From positions 124,001 to 188,000 of IMG/VR virus record IMGVR_UViG_3300036770_004143: 64,000 nucleotides of DNA, one strand, 5' to 3'. The DNA is from a virus. Positions 41,466-49,399 of this stretch are shown here, piece after piece (within the stretch, counting starts at the first letter, position 1; every line of letters begins with the position of its first letter). Below the pieces are notes generated by a model. It had not been told where the DNA came from. It searched no databases and saw only the letters and a program-made list of their open reading frames with translations. Both the position numbers and the translations under genes were made by a program.

Positions 41466-42620
41466 ATGAATGTATTAAGTTTGTTTGATGGGATGAGTTG
41501 TGGCCAAATTGCTTTAAATAAAGCAAATATTCCATATAATAACTACTATGCTGCTGAAATAGACAAGTATGGTATGCAAATAACAAAGAAAAACTACCCC
41601 AACACAGTTCATTTGGGTGATGTAACTCAAATAAGGGGTAATAATTTGCCAAAAATTGACTTATTGATTGGTGGTAGTCCTTGCCAGGGGTTTTCATTTG
41701 CTGGGAAACAACTTAATTTTGATGATCCAAGGAGTAAATTGTTCTTTGAGTATGTTAGAATACTAAATGAGGTTAGAGAAACTAATCCAAATGTTAAATT
41801 TTTGCTTGAGAATGTGAAAATGAAGAAAGAATTCTCTGATATAATATCAGAACATCTTGGAGTTGAACCTATTAAGATAAATAGTTCATTAGTTTCTGCC
41901 CAAAATAGACTTAGGTTATATTGGACAAATATTGAAGGTGTTGAACAACCAGAAAATAGGAAAATATATCTAAAAGATGTTTTAGAACCTATTGTGGATG
42001 ACAAATATTACATATCACAGATTGCTGTTGAAAAACTAAATAGACATGGTAATAAAGTAATTAAGGAATTGGGCATTCCTAAAAAATCTGGAACAATACA
42101 TGCTGGATATTATAAGATGGGAGGTAGAGATCAGCAGTATGTCAAGGATATTCCAGATTTACAACCATCATTGCAAGATAGGATTTATTCAGATGATGGT
42201 AAATTTGTTGCAATAACCCCCTCCTTTATGCCATATGTTATTACAATTGATAATCATCATTCAGATTCTGAATTAAAATGTGTTGGTGCATTGGGTAAGA
42301 ATAAAAAATGGCTTGATAATGGTAAAAACTTGCAAAGAAACTTTTCACAAGGGGAGAGAATATATTCAACTGATGGTAAATCACCTTGTTTGTCTGCAAA
42401 TAGTGGTGGTAGTGCTGGGGTTGGTAATACATTGATAACAGATGATATAAAAGATGAATACAAAATTAGGAAATTGACACCTATTGAATGTGAAAGGTTG
42501 CAAACAGTTCCAGATAATTATACAGAGGGGGTTTCAAACACTCAAAGGTATAAAATGTTGGGTAATGGATGGACAGTTGATGTTATTACACATATATTTG
42601 AAAAATTAAAAAGTTTATAA
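41466..42620 (+). CDS. DNA cytosine-5 methyltransferase 2
   Basis: 384 residues, paralogue of copies 1 and 3. NVLSLFDGMSCGQIALNKAN, GGSPCQGFSFAGKQLNFDDP, LLENVKMKKEF, SAQNRLRLYWTN, and LGNGWTVDVITHIFEKL. The target-recognition region (about 190-330) is about 80 residues longer than in copy 3, so a different specificity is likely. It starts 10 nt after the adenine methyltransferase. Confidence 0.95.
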   Translation: MNVLSLFDGMSCGQIALNKANIPYNNYYAAEIDKYGMQITKKNYPNTVHLGDVTQIRGNNLPKIDLLIGGSPCQGFSFAGKQLNFDDPRSKLFFEYVRILNEVRETNPNVKFLLENVKMKKEFSDIISEHLGVEPIKINSSLVSAQNRLRLYWTNIEGVEQPENRKIYLKDVLEPIVDDKYYISQIAVEKLNRHGNKVIKELGIPKKSGTIHAGYYKMGGRDQQYVKDIPDLQPSLQDRIYSDDGKFVAITPSFMPYVITIDNHHSDSELKCVGALGKNKKWLDNGKNLQRNFSQGERIYSTDGKSPCLSANSGGSAGVGNTLITDDIKDEYKIRKLTPIECERLQTVPDNYTEGVSNTQRYKMLGNGWTVDVITHIFEKLKSL

Positions 42621-42623
42621 CTA

Positions 42624-42631
42624 TATTTATA
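42624..42631 (+). promoter_or_regulatory. TATTTATA late-type motif
   Basis: 11 nt upstream of the 42643 start, inside the methyltransferase cluster. Confidence 0.45.
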
Positions 42632-42642
42632 TAATAAAAAGT

Positions 42643-43131
42643 ATGGATAAATTATATAAACAAATTAATAGGGTTAAATTTTTAATGGAAGACCATAAAA
42701 ATTTTGGGGATGAAAGATTTGGTATTGGAAACTCCATTGATTTACTTAAAAATAATTATAACATACACAAAGAAGATAAATTACCAGAAGAACTAATTAA
42801 TGTACATGATTCTGCAACACATTCTGAATACTGGGAAGATACGTTAAAATATGTTTCATTAAAAAAAAAGAAATTAAGTAATAACAAAAAATTATATACA
42901 ACTCAAAGTTATTTATCAAAATCATTTATTGATACAATAGATAATAATGTTTATAATTATTCTGATATAATTGTTGCAACTGCAAATGATGATAAATTAT
43001 GGATTTTAAATGGTCATCATAGAATTTACTATGATAGATTAAATGATAGAAATTCTATAGCATATATTTTATCAAAAAATGATGTAAAAGAAATTGACAA
43101 TGTGTTTTACACAAGTGAAGATGATGAATAA
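42643..43131 (+). CDS. Leader-bearing ParB-like protein
   Basis: 162 residues. Leader YKQINRVKFLME|DHKNF (L-M-E). Near residue 125 LWILNGHHRIYYDRLNDRNS matches the G-H-H-R core of the ParB/sulfiredoxin-like fold, which includes nucleases and CTP or ATP users. Its own late motif and leader set it apart from the methyltransferases around it. Possible packaged nuclease or nucleotide-modifying protein. Confidence 0.78.
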   Translation: MDKLYKQINRVKFLMEDHKNFGDERFGIGNSIDLLKNNYNIHKEDKLPEELINVHDSATHSEYWEDTLKYVSLKKKKLSNNKKLYTTQSYLSKSFIDTIDNNVYNYSDIIVATANDDKLWILNGHHRIYYDRLNDRNSIAYILSKNDVKEIDNVFYTSEDDE

Positions 43132-43144
43132 TAAATATTGAAAT

Positions 43145-44050
43145 ATGAATGTATTAAGTTTGTTTGATGGGATGTCTTGTGGCCAAATTGCATTGAATAG
43201 GGCTAATATTCAATACAACAATTATTTTGCATCAGAGATAGATAAGAATGCCATAAAAGTTACACAGCATCATTACCCTAACACAGTTCAATTGGGTGAT
43301 GTGACAAAAATTGAGTTTATTGCTTCAAAGATTGATTTGTTAATTGGGGGAAGCCCCTGCCAGGGTTTTTCATTTGCTGGGAAGCAACTTAATTTTGATG
43401 ATCCAAGGAGCAAGTTATTTTTTGAGTTTGTTAGATTAATTGATGAGTGTAAACCAACATATTTCTTATTGGAGAATGTTGTGATGAAAAAAGAATATGA
43501 GGATGTTATTACCCAATATTTGGGAGTAGAACCAATCAAAATTAATAGTTCGTTGGTTTCAGCACAAAATAGAATTAGATTATATTGGACAAATATACCA
43601 AACGTTAAAGAGCCAGAGGATAGGAACATTTCATTGAGTGATATTCTTGAGGATGATTCTATTATAAATCCTGGTGCAATTAGGGGTAGGAGATTAAATA
43701 AAGCAACCATAATTGGTAGAAGGTTAAATTTTGATGGAAAGAGAAAAGATTATGACAAAGATATACCCATTACCCAATGCTTGGAAGTAAGAGCAACCAA
43801 TACAAATAAGAGCAATTGCCTCACCACTGTTGATAAGGACAATGTATTGACCACAATGCCCATTGGAAGGCATCCAAATGCTTTTAAAGATAAGTTACCA
43901 TTTAGATACTACACATTAAAAGAGTATGAGAGGCTTCAAACAATACCAGAAGGTTATACAAGTGTTGTATCTACATCACAAGCAAAAAAAATGATTGGTA
44001 ATGCTTGGACAGTAGATGTTATTTCACATATTTTCTCTTACTTAAAATAA
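43145..44050 (+). CDS. DNA cytosine-5 methyltransferase 3
   Basis: 301 residues. Motifs as in copy 2 (LSLFDGMSCGQIALNRANIQ; SPCQGFSFAGKQLNFDDP; SAQNRIRLYWTNIPN; MIGNAWTVDVISHIF). DNA identity to copy 2 is high at the 5' end, showing recent duplication. The variable region contains RGRRLNKATIIGRRLNFDGK. Probably another specificity. Confidence 0.95.
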   Translation: MNVLSLFDGMSCGQIALNRANIQYNNYFASEIDKNAIKVTQHHYPNTVQLGDVTKIEFIASKIDLLIGGSPCQGFSFAGKQLNFDDPRSKLFFEFVRLIDECKPTYFLLENVVMKKEYEDVITQYLGVEPIKINSSLVSAQNRIRLYWTNIPNVKEPEDRNISLSDILEDDSIINPGAIRGRRLNKATIIGRRLNFDGKRKDYDKDIPITQCLEVRATNTNKSNCLTTVDKDNVLTTMPIGRHPNAFKDKLPFRYYTLKEYERLQTIPEGYTSVVSTSQAKKMIGNAWTVDVISHIFSYLK

Positions 44051-44080
44051 GTAAAATTTGGTTCACACCAAAAAGTTCAC

Positions 44081-44088
44081 TATCATTG
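44081..44088 (+). promoter_or_regulatory. Host-type promoter (TTG-N20-TATCATTG)
   Basis: TTG 44058-44060, spacer 20; drives 44107. Confidence 0.5.
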
Positions 44089-44106
44089 TATATAAGAAAT
44101 ACAACT

Positions 44107-44301
44107 ATGACAAATCAATGCATTGAGTTTGAAAAACTTCCAGACAACAATTTTTTTATGCTTGATGGTATAACATATTGCAAATTTGGAAGATATGGAT
44201 TAGGGTTTAATGATGGTGAAAAAGCCTTCAAAATAGTCAATCCCAAAACATTGGTTGAGCAATTAGATTTAAAAGATGTTTTTTCTAAAAAAAATACATA
44301 A
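44107..44301 (+). CDS. Small protein of unknown function
   Basis: 64 residues from the ATG at 44107 (MTNQCIEFEKLPDNNFFMLD). The longer in-frame ORF upstream overlaps the methyltransferase and was rejected. Contains ITYCKFGRYGLGFNDGEKAF. No family known. Own host-type promoter. Confidence 0.72.
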   Translation: MTNQCIEFEKLPDNNFFMLDGITYCKFGRYGLGFNDGEKAFKIVNPKTLVEQLDLKDVFSKKNT

Positions 44302-44328
44302 TTATACCTTTCTTATCAAAAATATATT

Positions 44329-44336
44329 TATCTTTG
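44329..44336 (+). promoter_or_regulatory. Host-type promoter -7 (TATCTTTG)
   Basis: 23 nt upstream of 44360; no clear -33. Confidence 0.45.
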
Positions 44337-44359
44337 CACTGTTATAAAGATGATGAGTT

Positions 44360-44617
44360 ATGGAAAAAGATGTAGCCAAAATACTTAGAGAATTACAATA
44401 CTTAGCAACAGCTTCTAAGGACTTTAAGACAAATTACCACAACCTAATAATTGTGTCCACTCTAATACGTGGTAATTTGAATGAATACTACCTGCCAGAT
44501 CATAATGGCAAACTAAGTATTGTATCTAAGGAAATGGCAATTGATTATATAAAGTCAATATCCGCTTTGCCTCAAAATGAAACTAGGGGCAAAGCGGAAA
44601 AAAGTGAAAACAATTAA
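44360..44617 (+). CDS. Small protein of unknown function
   Basis: 85 residues (MEKDVAKILRELQYLATASK..., YYLPDHNGKLSIVSKEMAID). Helical N-terminus and charged tail KAEKSENN. No family recognised. Followed 10 nt later by a membrane protein. Confidence 0.72.
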   Translation: MEKDVAKILRELQYLATASKDFKTNYHNLIIVSTLIRGNLNEYYLPDHNGKLSIVSKEMAIDYIKSISALPQNETRGKAEKSENN

Positions 44618-44627
44618 ATTATTTATT

Positions 44628-44897
44628 ATGATGATAATCTTTTTATTTGTATATATATCTCTTACAGTTCATTTATTATTTTATGAGTTTGATGATAAAC
44701 ATCTTAAAATATTTAGATTACTAGGCAAAGTTATGGGTACTACAATAACATTATTTATTCTATTTATTTTAATGTCATCAGTAATTGGAAGATTTGTTGA
44801 TAATCTTGAAGTTAATTACACCATTTTATTATTTATCTTACTTTTAACATTCCTTATTATTTTCTGGACTATAAAAGTTATAAAATTCTTTGAATAA
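44628..44897 (+). CDS. Small membrane protein
   Basis: 89 residues if started at 44628 (MMIIFLFVYISL); an alternative start at 44577 would overlap the previous gene by 41 nt. Three transmembrane helices (residues 2-20, 37-57, 65-83). No known family. Confidence 0.65.
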   Translation: MMIIFLFVYISLTVHLLFYEFDDKHLKIFRLLGKVMGTTITLFILFILMSSVIGRFVDNLEVNYTILLFILLLTFLIIFWTIKVIKFFE

Positions 44898-44932
44898 TTT
44901 CTTTTTTTTGATTTAGTTTTATTATCTTTACA

Positions 44933-44940
44933 GACCAAAA
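44933..44940 (+). promoter_or_regulatory. Host-type promoter (TATCTTTA)
   Basis: TTG at 44908-44910, 22-nt spacer; 10 nt before 44951. Confidence 0.5.
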
Positions 44941-44950
44941 CAAAAGAACA

Positions 44951-45358
44951 ATGAAACTCTTAACAAAAACAGAAAACCTAAGTTTTGCAGATAGTACAGG
45001 ATTAGCAAATGCTGTTATTGACTGGTGTGAAAAAAATATTGGAACTAATTGGAGATATCCAAGACCCAGGTTAAGTTTATTGGGTGGTATAGCAGATGAT
45101 ATGTCAAGAGACACATACGGGGAGTATGATGTTGAAAATAATCTTATCAATATTAATTTAGAACGTAATGTGTATGTTAGGTGTCTTATAAAAACCATCA
45201 TACACGAATATACACACTACCTTCAACCAGTTAGAACAAAGTATTGGAAACTGGCTAAAAAGCATGGATACTATGACAATCCATTAGAGGTTGAAGCAAG
45301 GTTTAATGAAAACACAAAGTATAGAGATTGTTTCAAGGACTTAAAAAAAATATTATGA
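44951..45358 (+). CDS. SprT-like metallopeptidase
   Basis: 135 residues. Zinc motif HEYTHY in CLIKTIIHEYTHYLQPVRT, with LEVEARFNENTK after it as possible third-ligand helix. Unlike the other HExxH proteins here it has no leader and carries a host-type promoter, so it seems to be an early intracellular protein. Similar small HExxH proteins are common in Bacteroidota phages. Confidence 0.82.
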   Translation: MKLLTKTENLSFADSTGLANAVIDWCEKNIGTNWRYPRPRLSLLGGIADDMSRDTYGEYDVENNLININLERNVYVRCLIKTIIHEYTHYLQPVRTKYWKLAKKHGYYDNPLEVEARFNENTKYRDCFKDLKKIL

Positions 45359-45483
45359 AAATTATTAGGTTTTTAGGAAAATTATCATTATATTTGCTAA
45401 CCATTTTGATATTGAGTTTCCTTGTATATCAAGGGATATTAATGGGGATAGTTTTGTATTACTTTTTAAAAATATTTGCATGA
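45355..45483 (+). CDS. 42-residue membrane peptide
   Basis: MKIIRFLGKLSLYLLTILIL... ending YYFLKIFA: one or two transmembrane helices. ATGA overlaps with both neighbours support translation. Role unknown. Confidence 0.7.
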   Translation: MKIIRFLGKLSLYLLTILILSFLVYQGILMGIVLYYFLKIFA

Positions 45484-45665
45484 AAGAAATAAAACAAGAA
45501 AAAGACAAGTGTGTTCTTTGTGGTAAAGAAACACCATATTTAATAACTACTCATATTGATTATAGAGTTGGGTATATTGAAGGTGGGGGACAAGGCTGCT
45601 TCCAGCCCCAGACATGTAATGATGAGAAATTTTATCAAACAACTAAAAATAAGAAAAATGACTAA
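45480..45665 (+). CDS. Small Cys protein
   Basis: 61 residues. C-V-L-C-G-K-E-T plus two later Cys (QGCFQPQTCNDEK) give a CxxC...CxxxxxC zinc-finger-like layout. ATGA overlap upstream, 8-nt overlap downstream. Role unknown. Confidence 0.75.
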   Translation: MKEIKQEKDKCVLCGKETPYLITTHIDYRVGYIEGGGQGCFQPQTCNDEKFYQTTKNKKND

Positions 45666-45975
45666 AACACAATTTATTTCCATTCTTGAGAGATATAAAA
45701 CTATTAATGATAAATTTTCAGAGTTGGCTAATATTGGGTTTGACTTTTTTGAGAATGCAAAATTTCCATTGATTGAATTAACTGAAAGACAGTTTGATGC
45801 TTTTATGGAGACAAGATATAACAAAGAAGGTATTGAATGGATTTCTTGGTTTATTTTTGACTATAACTGGGGTGAAACTGGACAGCCTAGTGCTTGGGAT
45901 AAGGATAATAATCCAATTTGCACAGACATTGAATCCCTATATGATTATATAGAGGCAAATTGTAGAGTGGAGTAA
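45658..45975 (+). CDS. Unknown protein
   Basis: 105 residues from the ATG at 45658 (MTKTQFISILERYKTINDKF); the longer upstream reading lies in another gene. C-terminal WISWFIFDYNWGETGQPSAW, then C-T-D-I. No family recognised. Followed 11 nt later by tRNA-Met. Confidence 0.75.
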   Translation: MTKTQFISILERYKTINDKFSELANIGFDFFENAKFPLIELTERQFDAFMETRYNKEGIEWISWFIFDYNWGETGQPSAWDKDNNPICTDIESLYDYIEANCRVE

Positions 45976-45986
45976 TTTTTTTATTA

Positions 45987-46060
45987 GGATCTGTAGCTCA
46001 GTTGGTAGCAGCAAAACGCTCATAACGTTGAGGTCGCAAGTTCAAGTCTTGCCAGATCCA
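45987..46060 (+). tRNA. tRNA with CAT anticodon (Met or lysidine-Ile2)
   Basis: Acceptor GGATCTG / CAGATCC, anticodon loop CTCATAA, T-loop TTCAAGT. CCA not encoded. The second CAT tRNA in the window; isoacceptor identity is ambiguous. Confidence 0.88.
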
Positions 46061-46074
46061 CAACATTATTAATT

Positions 46075-46149
46075 TGGCATATAGCTCAAAGGTGGAGCAC
46101 AATTCTGATAAGATTGAGGTTGCTGGTTCAAGTCCAGCTATGCCAACCA
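46075..46149 (+). tRNA. tRNA-Ile (GAT), CCA encoded
   Basis: Acceptor TGGCATA / TATGCCA, anticodon loop CTGATAA in stem CAATT/GATTG, T-arm GCTGG-TTCAAGT-CCAGC. Confidence 0.88.
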
Positions 46150-46161
46150 AAAAACAAAACA

Positions 46162-46395
46162 ATGGCAGAATATAGCAAGGAGTATTGTATTGAAAGAAAT
46201 ATGGGATTTCAAGGAGACTTTTCCATAGAAGAAGAGTTTAATAAACTTGAAAAAGACAATGATATTGGTATAGTTTGTGAAGGTTATGGTTTTATTGCCA
46301 TAGCCAGAAACCAAGAGGATCAATGTCTGGTTGCATATAGAGATGCTGATGATGGTATTATCTGGGATGAATTTTTATTTACACAAAAAAATTAA
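46162..46395 (+). CDS. Unknown small protein
   Basis: 77 residues from the ATG at 46162 (MAEYSKEYCIERNMGFQGDF), since the earlier in-frame ATG lies in the tRNA. IVCEGYGFIAIARNQEDQCL suggests a beta core. Directly after tRNA-Ile. Unknown. Confidence 0.75.
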   Translation: MAEYSKEYCIERNMGFQGDFSIEEEFNKLEKDNDIGIVCEGYGFIAIARNQEDQCLVAYRDADDGIIWDEFLFTQKN

Positions 46396-46400
46396 AATAT

Positions 46401-46661
46401 ATGGGAATTTTAAATTATGTTTATGTTGTTGTTTGTGATGGTAGGCCAATATTAGCAGCACATAATAAAGCTGAGATTGAAAGTATGCTATATGAGTATA
46501 TATTTGGATCCAGAGAGGTTAATAAAGACCAGTTGACATACCAACCTTATGATAGCAAATATCCCTCTATAAACGACTTGGAGGGTATCTATTACTACAA
46601 GGATGAAATGGGGGATGTGGATGAGTTTAGAGTTTATGGAACTGAATATTCAAATAAATAA
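46401..46661 (+). CDS. Unknown small protein
   Basis: 86 residues (MGILNYVYVVVCDGRPILAA..., IYYYKDEMGDVDEFRVYG). Small alpha/beta protein. Directly abuts the next gene. No family known. Confidence 0.75.
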   Translation: MGILNYVYVVVCDGRPILAAHNKAEIESMLYEYIFGSREVNKDQLTYQPYDSKYPSINDLEGIYYYKDEMGDVDEFRVYGTEYSNK

Positions 46662-46937
46662 ATGACTAAAATGAAATTGGAAGAAGTTATTTCAAAATAT
46701 GGTGATGTCAAATTAAAGTTTGAGTTTTACCATAAACATACCTTCAAATTTGAAGGCACAGCACCTGATGGTACAGATATAGGTGCGTATTGTGGGGGTG
46801 ATGCCCAGGCTATATTTAATAAAGAGATTTTTAATGATAGCACTGATACACTTGGCAATATAATTGGAAAGTGGTATTATGTACAATTGGTTAGACAAGG
46901 TGAAACTATTTTTGAATTGGAAGATTTCTCAAAATAA
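46662..46937 (+). CDS. Unknown small protein
   Basis: 91 residues (MTKMKLEEVISKYGDVKLKF..., GAYCGGDAQAIFNKEIFN). Follows the previous stop with no gap; probably coupled. No recognised family. Confidence 0.75.
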   Translation: MTKMKLEEVISKYGDVKLKFEFYHKHTFKFEGTAPDGTDIGAYCGGDAQAIFNKEIFNDSTDTLGNIIGKWYYVQLVRQGETIFELEDFSK

Positions 46938-46945
46938 TAAAAAAA

Positions 46946-47221
46946 ATGAAAACATTTAAAGATTTGGTTTTTGAACCATCAGAAGCACCATTAAATGGTA
47001 TTAGATCCACAATTGATTTTGATAATGGCTATGGAGTAAGTGTTATTAAGAATTCATTCTCATATGGAGGATCTGCTGGTTTCTATGAACTTGCAGTTGT
47101 TAAAGATGGTCAAATTAATTATGATAATCCAGTTGCCAATGGAGATGTTGTTGGATGGCTTAATGAGGAAGAAGTTTCTGAATTATTGATTGAAATCCAA
47201 AATTTTGAAGATAAATTTTGA
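46946..47221 (+). CDS. Unknown small protein
   Basis: 91 residues (MKTFKDLVFEPSEAPLNGIR..., GGSAGFYELAVVKDGQIN). Compact alpha/beta. Resembles small conserved phage proteins but I cannot name a family. Last of the four-gene run after the tRNAs. Confidence 0.75.
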   Translation: MKTFKDLVFEPSEAPLNGIRSTIDFDNGYGVSVIKNSFSYGGSAGFYELAVVKDGQINYDNPVANGDVVGWLNEEEVSELLIEIQNFEDKF

Positions 47222-47239
47222 TATTTAGAAAATAAGATG

Positions 47240-47247
47240 TATATTTG
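47240..47247 (+). promoter_or_regulatory. Host-type promoter (TTG-N19-TATATTTG)
   Basis: TTG 47218-47220, exact 19-nt spacer; drives the exported SPOR-like protein. Confidence 0.7.
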
Positions 47248-47271
47248 AACCATAATCAAAAACAAAAACAA

Positions 47272-47736
47272 ATGAACAGACTAATTTTAACAATTCTTGT
47301 TGCTCTACCCCTAGTTGGGTTTTCACAATCTACGATTGACACATTATGCTTTGAACTTCCTTATAGGAAACAAGCACCAGCTCCTTGCAGTATTGAAGAT
47401 ACTACCACATCTGAAACCAGATTATATATGGTTAAAGTTGGGTTATATGACAGGAATATTGAAGCTAGGGAATACATCATAAAGATTGACCTTGGATCAC
47501 AATATCACTACTTCTATAACCAATTATTTAGAAGCAGGGATAAAGCAACTAATGCTATGAAGAATTTAAGGGGATTGGGCTACTGTGATGCTTATGTTGT
47601 TGAATTACCTAGTTTTATTATGGGGTTTGAATTTAATGAACCAAAACAAACAACCTCACTTGCTAACCCAAATCAACTTCCAACATCGCTTAGTAAACAA
47701 CCACAAAGTGGGGCAAAGGTTACTTGGGTGAATTGA
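47272..47736 (+). CDS. Exported SPOR-like protein
   Basis: 154 residues from the ATG at 47272. Signal peptide MNRLILTILVALPLVGFSQ. Then YMVKVGLYDRN, YFYNQLFRSRDKATNAMKNL and GYCDAYVVELP match the SPOR fold (peptidoglycan binding at septal denuded glycans). Early-type promoter suggests expression early in infection, perhaps to affect the host envelope. SPOR call is moderate. Confidence 0.75.
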   Translation: MNRLILTILVALPLVGFSQSTIDTLCFELPYRKQAPAPCSIEDTTTSETRLYMVKVGLYDRNIEAREYIIKIDLGSQYHYFYNQLFRSRDKATNAMKNLRGLGYCDAYVVELPSFIMGFEFNEPKQTTSLANPNQLPTSLSKQPQSGAKVTWVN

Positions 47737-47755
47737 CACAACCATTTGAATCTTA

Positions 47756-47790
47756 AAAAGAGGCATATGCATTTTGTGTATGCCTTTTTT
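47756..47790 (+). terminator. Terminator
   Basis: GGCATA / TATGCC stem and T6 run after the SPOR-like gene. Confidence 0.75.
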
Positions 47791-47819
47791 AATAAACATT
47801 TTTTAATAAACAAAAAAAC

Positions 47820-48443
47820 ATGAAGAATTTAATTTTATTAATTTTTACAATTTTAACCACATCATTAAATGCACAGTTTATCACAACTGGTATTAGAGGG
47901 GGTTTAAGTAGTTCTATGAGTTTGGATGAAATTCAACTCATTAACACATCAAGCAAGGAGGAATTCTTGTTGTCTATGAGTAACAAAACATTTGGATACC
48001 ACTTTGGTGCATTGTTAAGAGTTAAACTTGGACCATTATTTGTGCAACCAGAGGTTGTTTTCAATTCAAACTCATTTGATATATCTTTCCAGGATATAAA
48101 TAAGTTAACAACAAATATTGGAAAACAAAAATTTCAATACATTGATATCCCTGTCTTGGTTGGAATTAAATTTGGTCCATTAAGAGTTAATGCAGGACCA
48201 ACTGGTCATTTATTTCTAAATAACACAAAGGATTTATTTGATGTAAATAATTATGCAGCAACTTTTGAAAAAGTTAGTATTGCTTACACAACAGGTGTAG
48301 GGTTGGATTTGGGTGCATTTATGCTTGATGTGAGGTATGATGGTAATTTATCTGATAATAATCCCCTAATTCAATTTACAGAAGGATTTACCTTATCAAA
48401 TAGACCACCAAGATTCTCTGCTAGTATTGGTTTTAAGTTTTAA
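47820..48443 (+). CDS. Outer-membrane beta-barrel protein (PorT-like)
   Basis: 207 residues. Signal peptide MKNLILLIFTILTTSLNAQ. Strand pattern FITTGIRGGLSSSM, GYHFGALLRVKLGPLFVQPE, FQYIDIPVLVGIKFGPLRVN, and C-terminal RFSASIGFKF: the OMP_b-brl_2/PorT-like eight-strand barrel common in Bacteroidota. May change the surface of the infected cell, for example receptor masking. Confidence 0.85.
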   Translation: MKNLILLIFTILTTSLNAQFITTGIRGGLSSSMSLDEIQLINTSSKEEFLLSMSNKTFGYHFGALLRVKLGPLFVQPEVVFNSNSFDISFQDINKLTTNIGKQKFQYIDIPVLVGIKFGPLRVNAGPTGHLFLNNTKDLFDVNNYAATFEKVSIAYTTGVGLDLGAFMLDVRYDGNLSDNNPLIQFTEGFTLSNRPPRFSASIGFKF

Positions 48444-48462
48444 AACTAAATGAAAATTTTAA

Positions 48463-48500
48463 TACCCCAATCTGAATAATAATTTAGGTTGGGGTTTTTT
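48463..48500 (+). terminator. Terminator
   Basis: ACCCCAA / TTGGGGT stem with T7. Confidence 0.75.
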
Positions 48501-48517
48501 TATTCAAGTATTATGTG

Positions 48518-48525
48518 TATATTTG
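48518..48525 (+). promoter_or_regulatory. Host-type promoter -7 (TATATTTG)
   Basis: 30 nt upstream of the clamp-like gene; -33 not evident. Confidence 0.45.
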
Positions 48526-48555
48526 CATATCAATTAATCACAAAAAATAAATCAC

Positions 48556-49320
48556 ATGTTTGTATCACAGAATATCCAGAAGCCAATTGAGAATGAGTTG
48601 GATTTATTTGAAAGAGCCTTAGAAGGTAAGGACAAAGATGCTATTAAATTATACATCAAGAAAGAATTTTTTGAGGAGGAAAATTTGTATAATTTCCTCA
48701 ATGAAAGGTTGAAAGATTTGGAGATTAAATCAAAGAGGGCAACAAAGTTTAAGAATTTTGAGGCAATGATTAGATCTGGGTTAAAATCTTTGGCTGGAAA
48801 AGATGATTTTAGACCTGCTATGATGACAGCATACTTCTGTTTTGATAGAAAGGAAATTGCTATTACAGATGCACATAAAATGGTTGTTATTCCTGCACCA
48901 GATTTAGAATTTACAGAAGACACTTATTTCTCTGTTGATAAATTAAAAAATCTAATTGCTCAAAATGAGGAGGAGTTTGTAAATAAGTTTCCAAGATACT
49001 ATAATGTTATTCCAGAGTTATCTGATGAGAATGCTTTTGATGTTGATATTACCCAAAGGGATATTGATGTGATGAGGAAGTTTGTGGAAGTTTGCAAATT
49101 GTTGGGAATGAAGCATATGAAGGTTAAAATTGGACCATCATTATTTGATCCAATTAAAGTGTTGGAAGTAATTGATTTTGCTAGAAGCATTGACCCAAAA
49201 TGGGCAATCAATTTTAAAGCCAAGACATTATCACATCCTCATATTATGGTATCAAATGGTTATACCTTTTTGATTATGCCATTATTGCAATCTGAGGATG
49301 ATAAATTCTTCAAGGTTTAG
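48556..49320 (+). CDS. Sliding-clamp-like protein
   Basis: 254 residues. AITDAHKMVVI matches the beta-clamp A-T-D-G-H-R-L block, and NKFPRYYNVIP matches its K-F-P-x-Y-x-x-V-I-P block about 60 residues later. The N-terminal 90 and C-terminal 80 residues are less clear. Bacterial beta clamp has three domains (about 370 residues), so this is shorter. A phage processivity factor or clamp relative; host-type promoter fits an early replication role. Confidence 0.6.
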   Translation: MFVSQNIQKPIENELDLFERALEGKDKDAIKLYIKKEFFEEENLYNFLNERLKDLEIKSKRATKFKNFEAMIRSGLKSLAGKDDFRPAMMTAYFCFDRKEIAITDAHKMVVIPAPDLEFTEDTYFSVDKLKNLIAQNEEEFVNKFPRYYNVIPELSDENAFDVDITQRDIDVMRKFVEVCKLLGMKHMKVKIGPSLFDPIKVLEVIDFARSIDPKWAINFKAKTLSHPHIMVSNGYTFLIMPLLQSEDDKFFKV

Positions 49321-49343
49321 TATTAAATCCCAATATATTGTAC

Positions 49344-49371
49344 CCCCCAATCTTATGGTTGGGGGTTTTTT
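49344..49371 (+). terminator. Terminator
   Basis: CCCCCAA / TTGGGGG stem with T6; part of a block duplicated at 49882-49958. Confidence 0.8.
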
Positions 49372-49382
49372 ATTTATTAATA

Positions 49383-49390
49383 TATTTATA
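49383..49390 (+). promoter_or_regulatory. TATTTATA late-type motif
   Basis: 9 nt upstream of 49400. Confidence 0.45.
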
Positions 49391-49399
49391 TATAAAAAA

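Larger units (their letters stand above)
49313..49390 (+). repeat. Duplicated block, copy 1
   Basis: AGGTTTAGTATTAAATCCCA through terminator to TATTTATA; repeated at 49882-49958. Confidence 0.85.
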
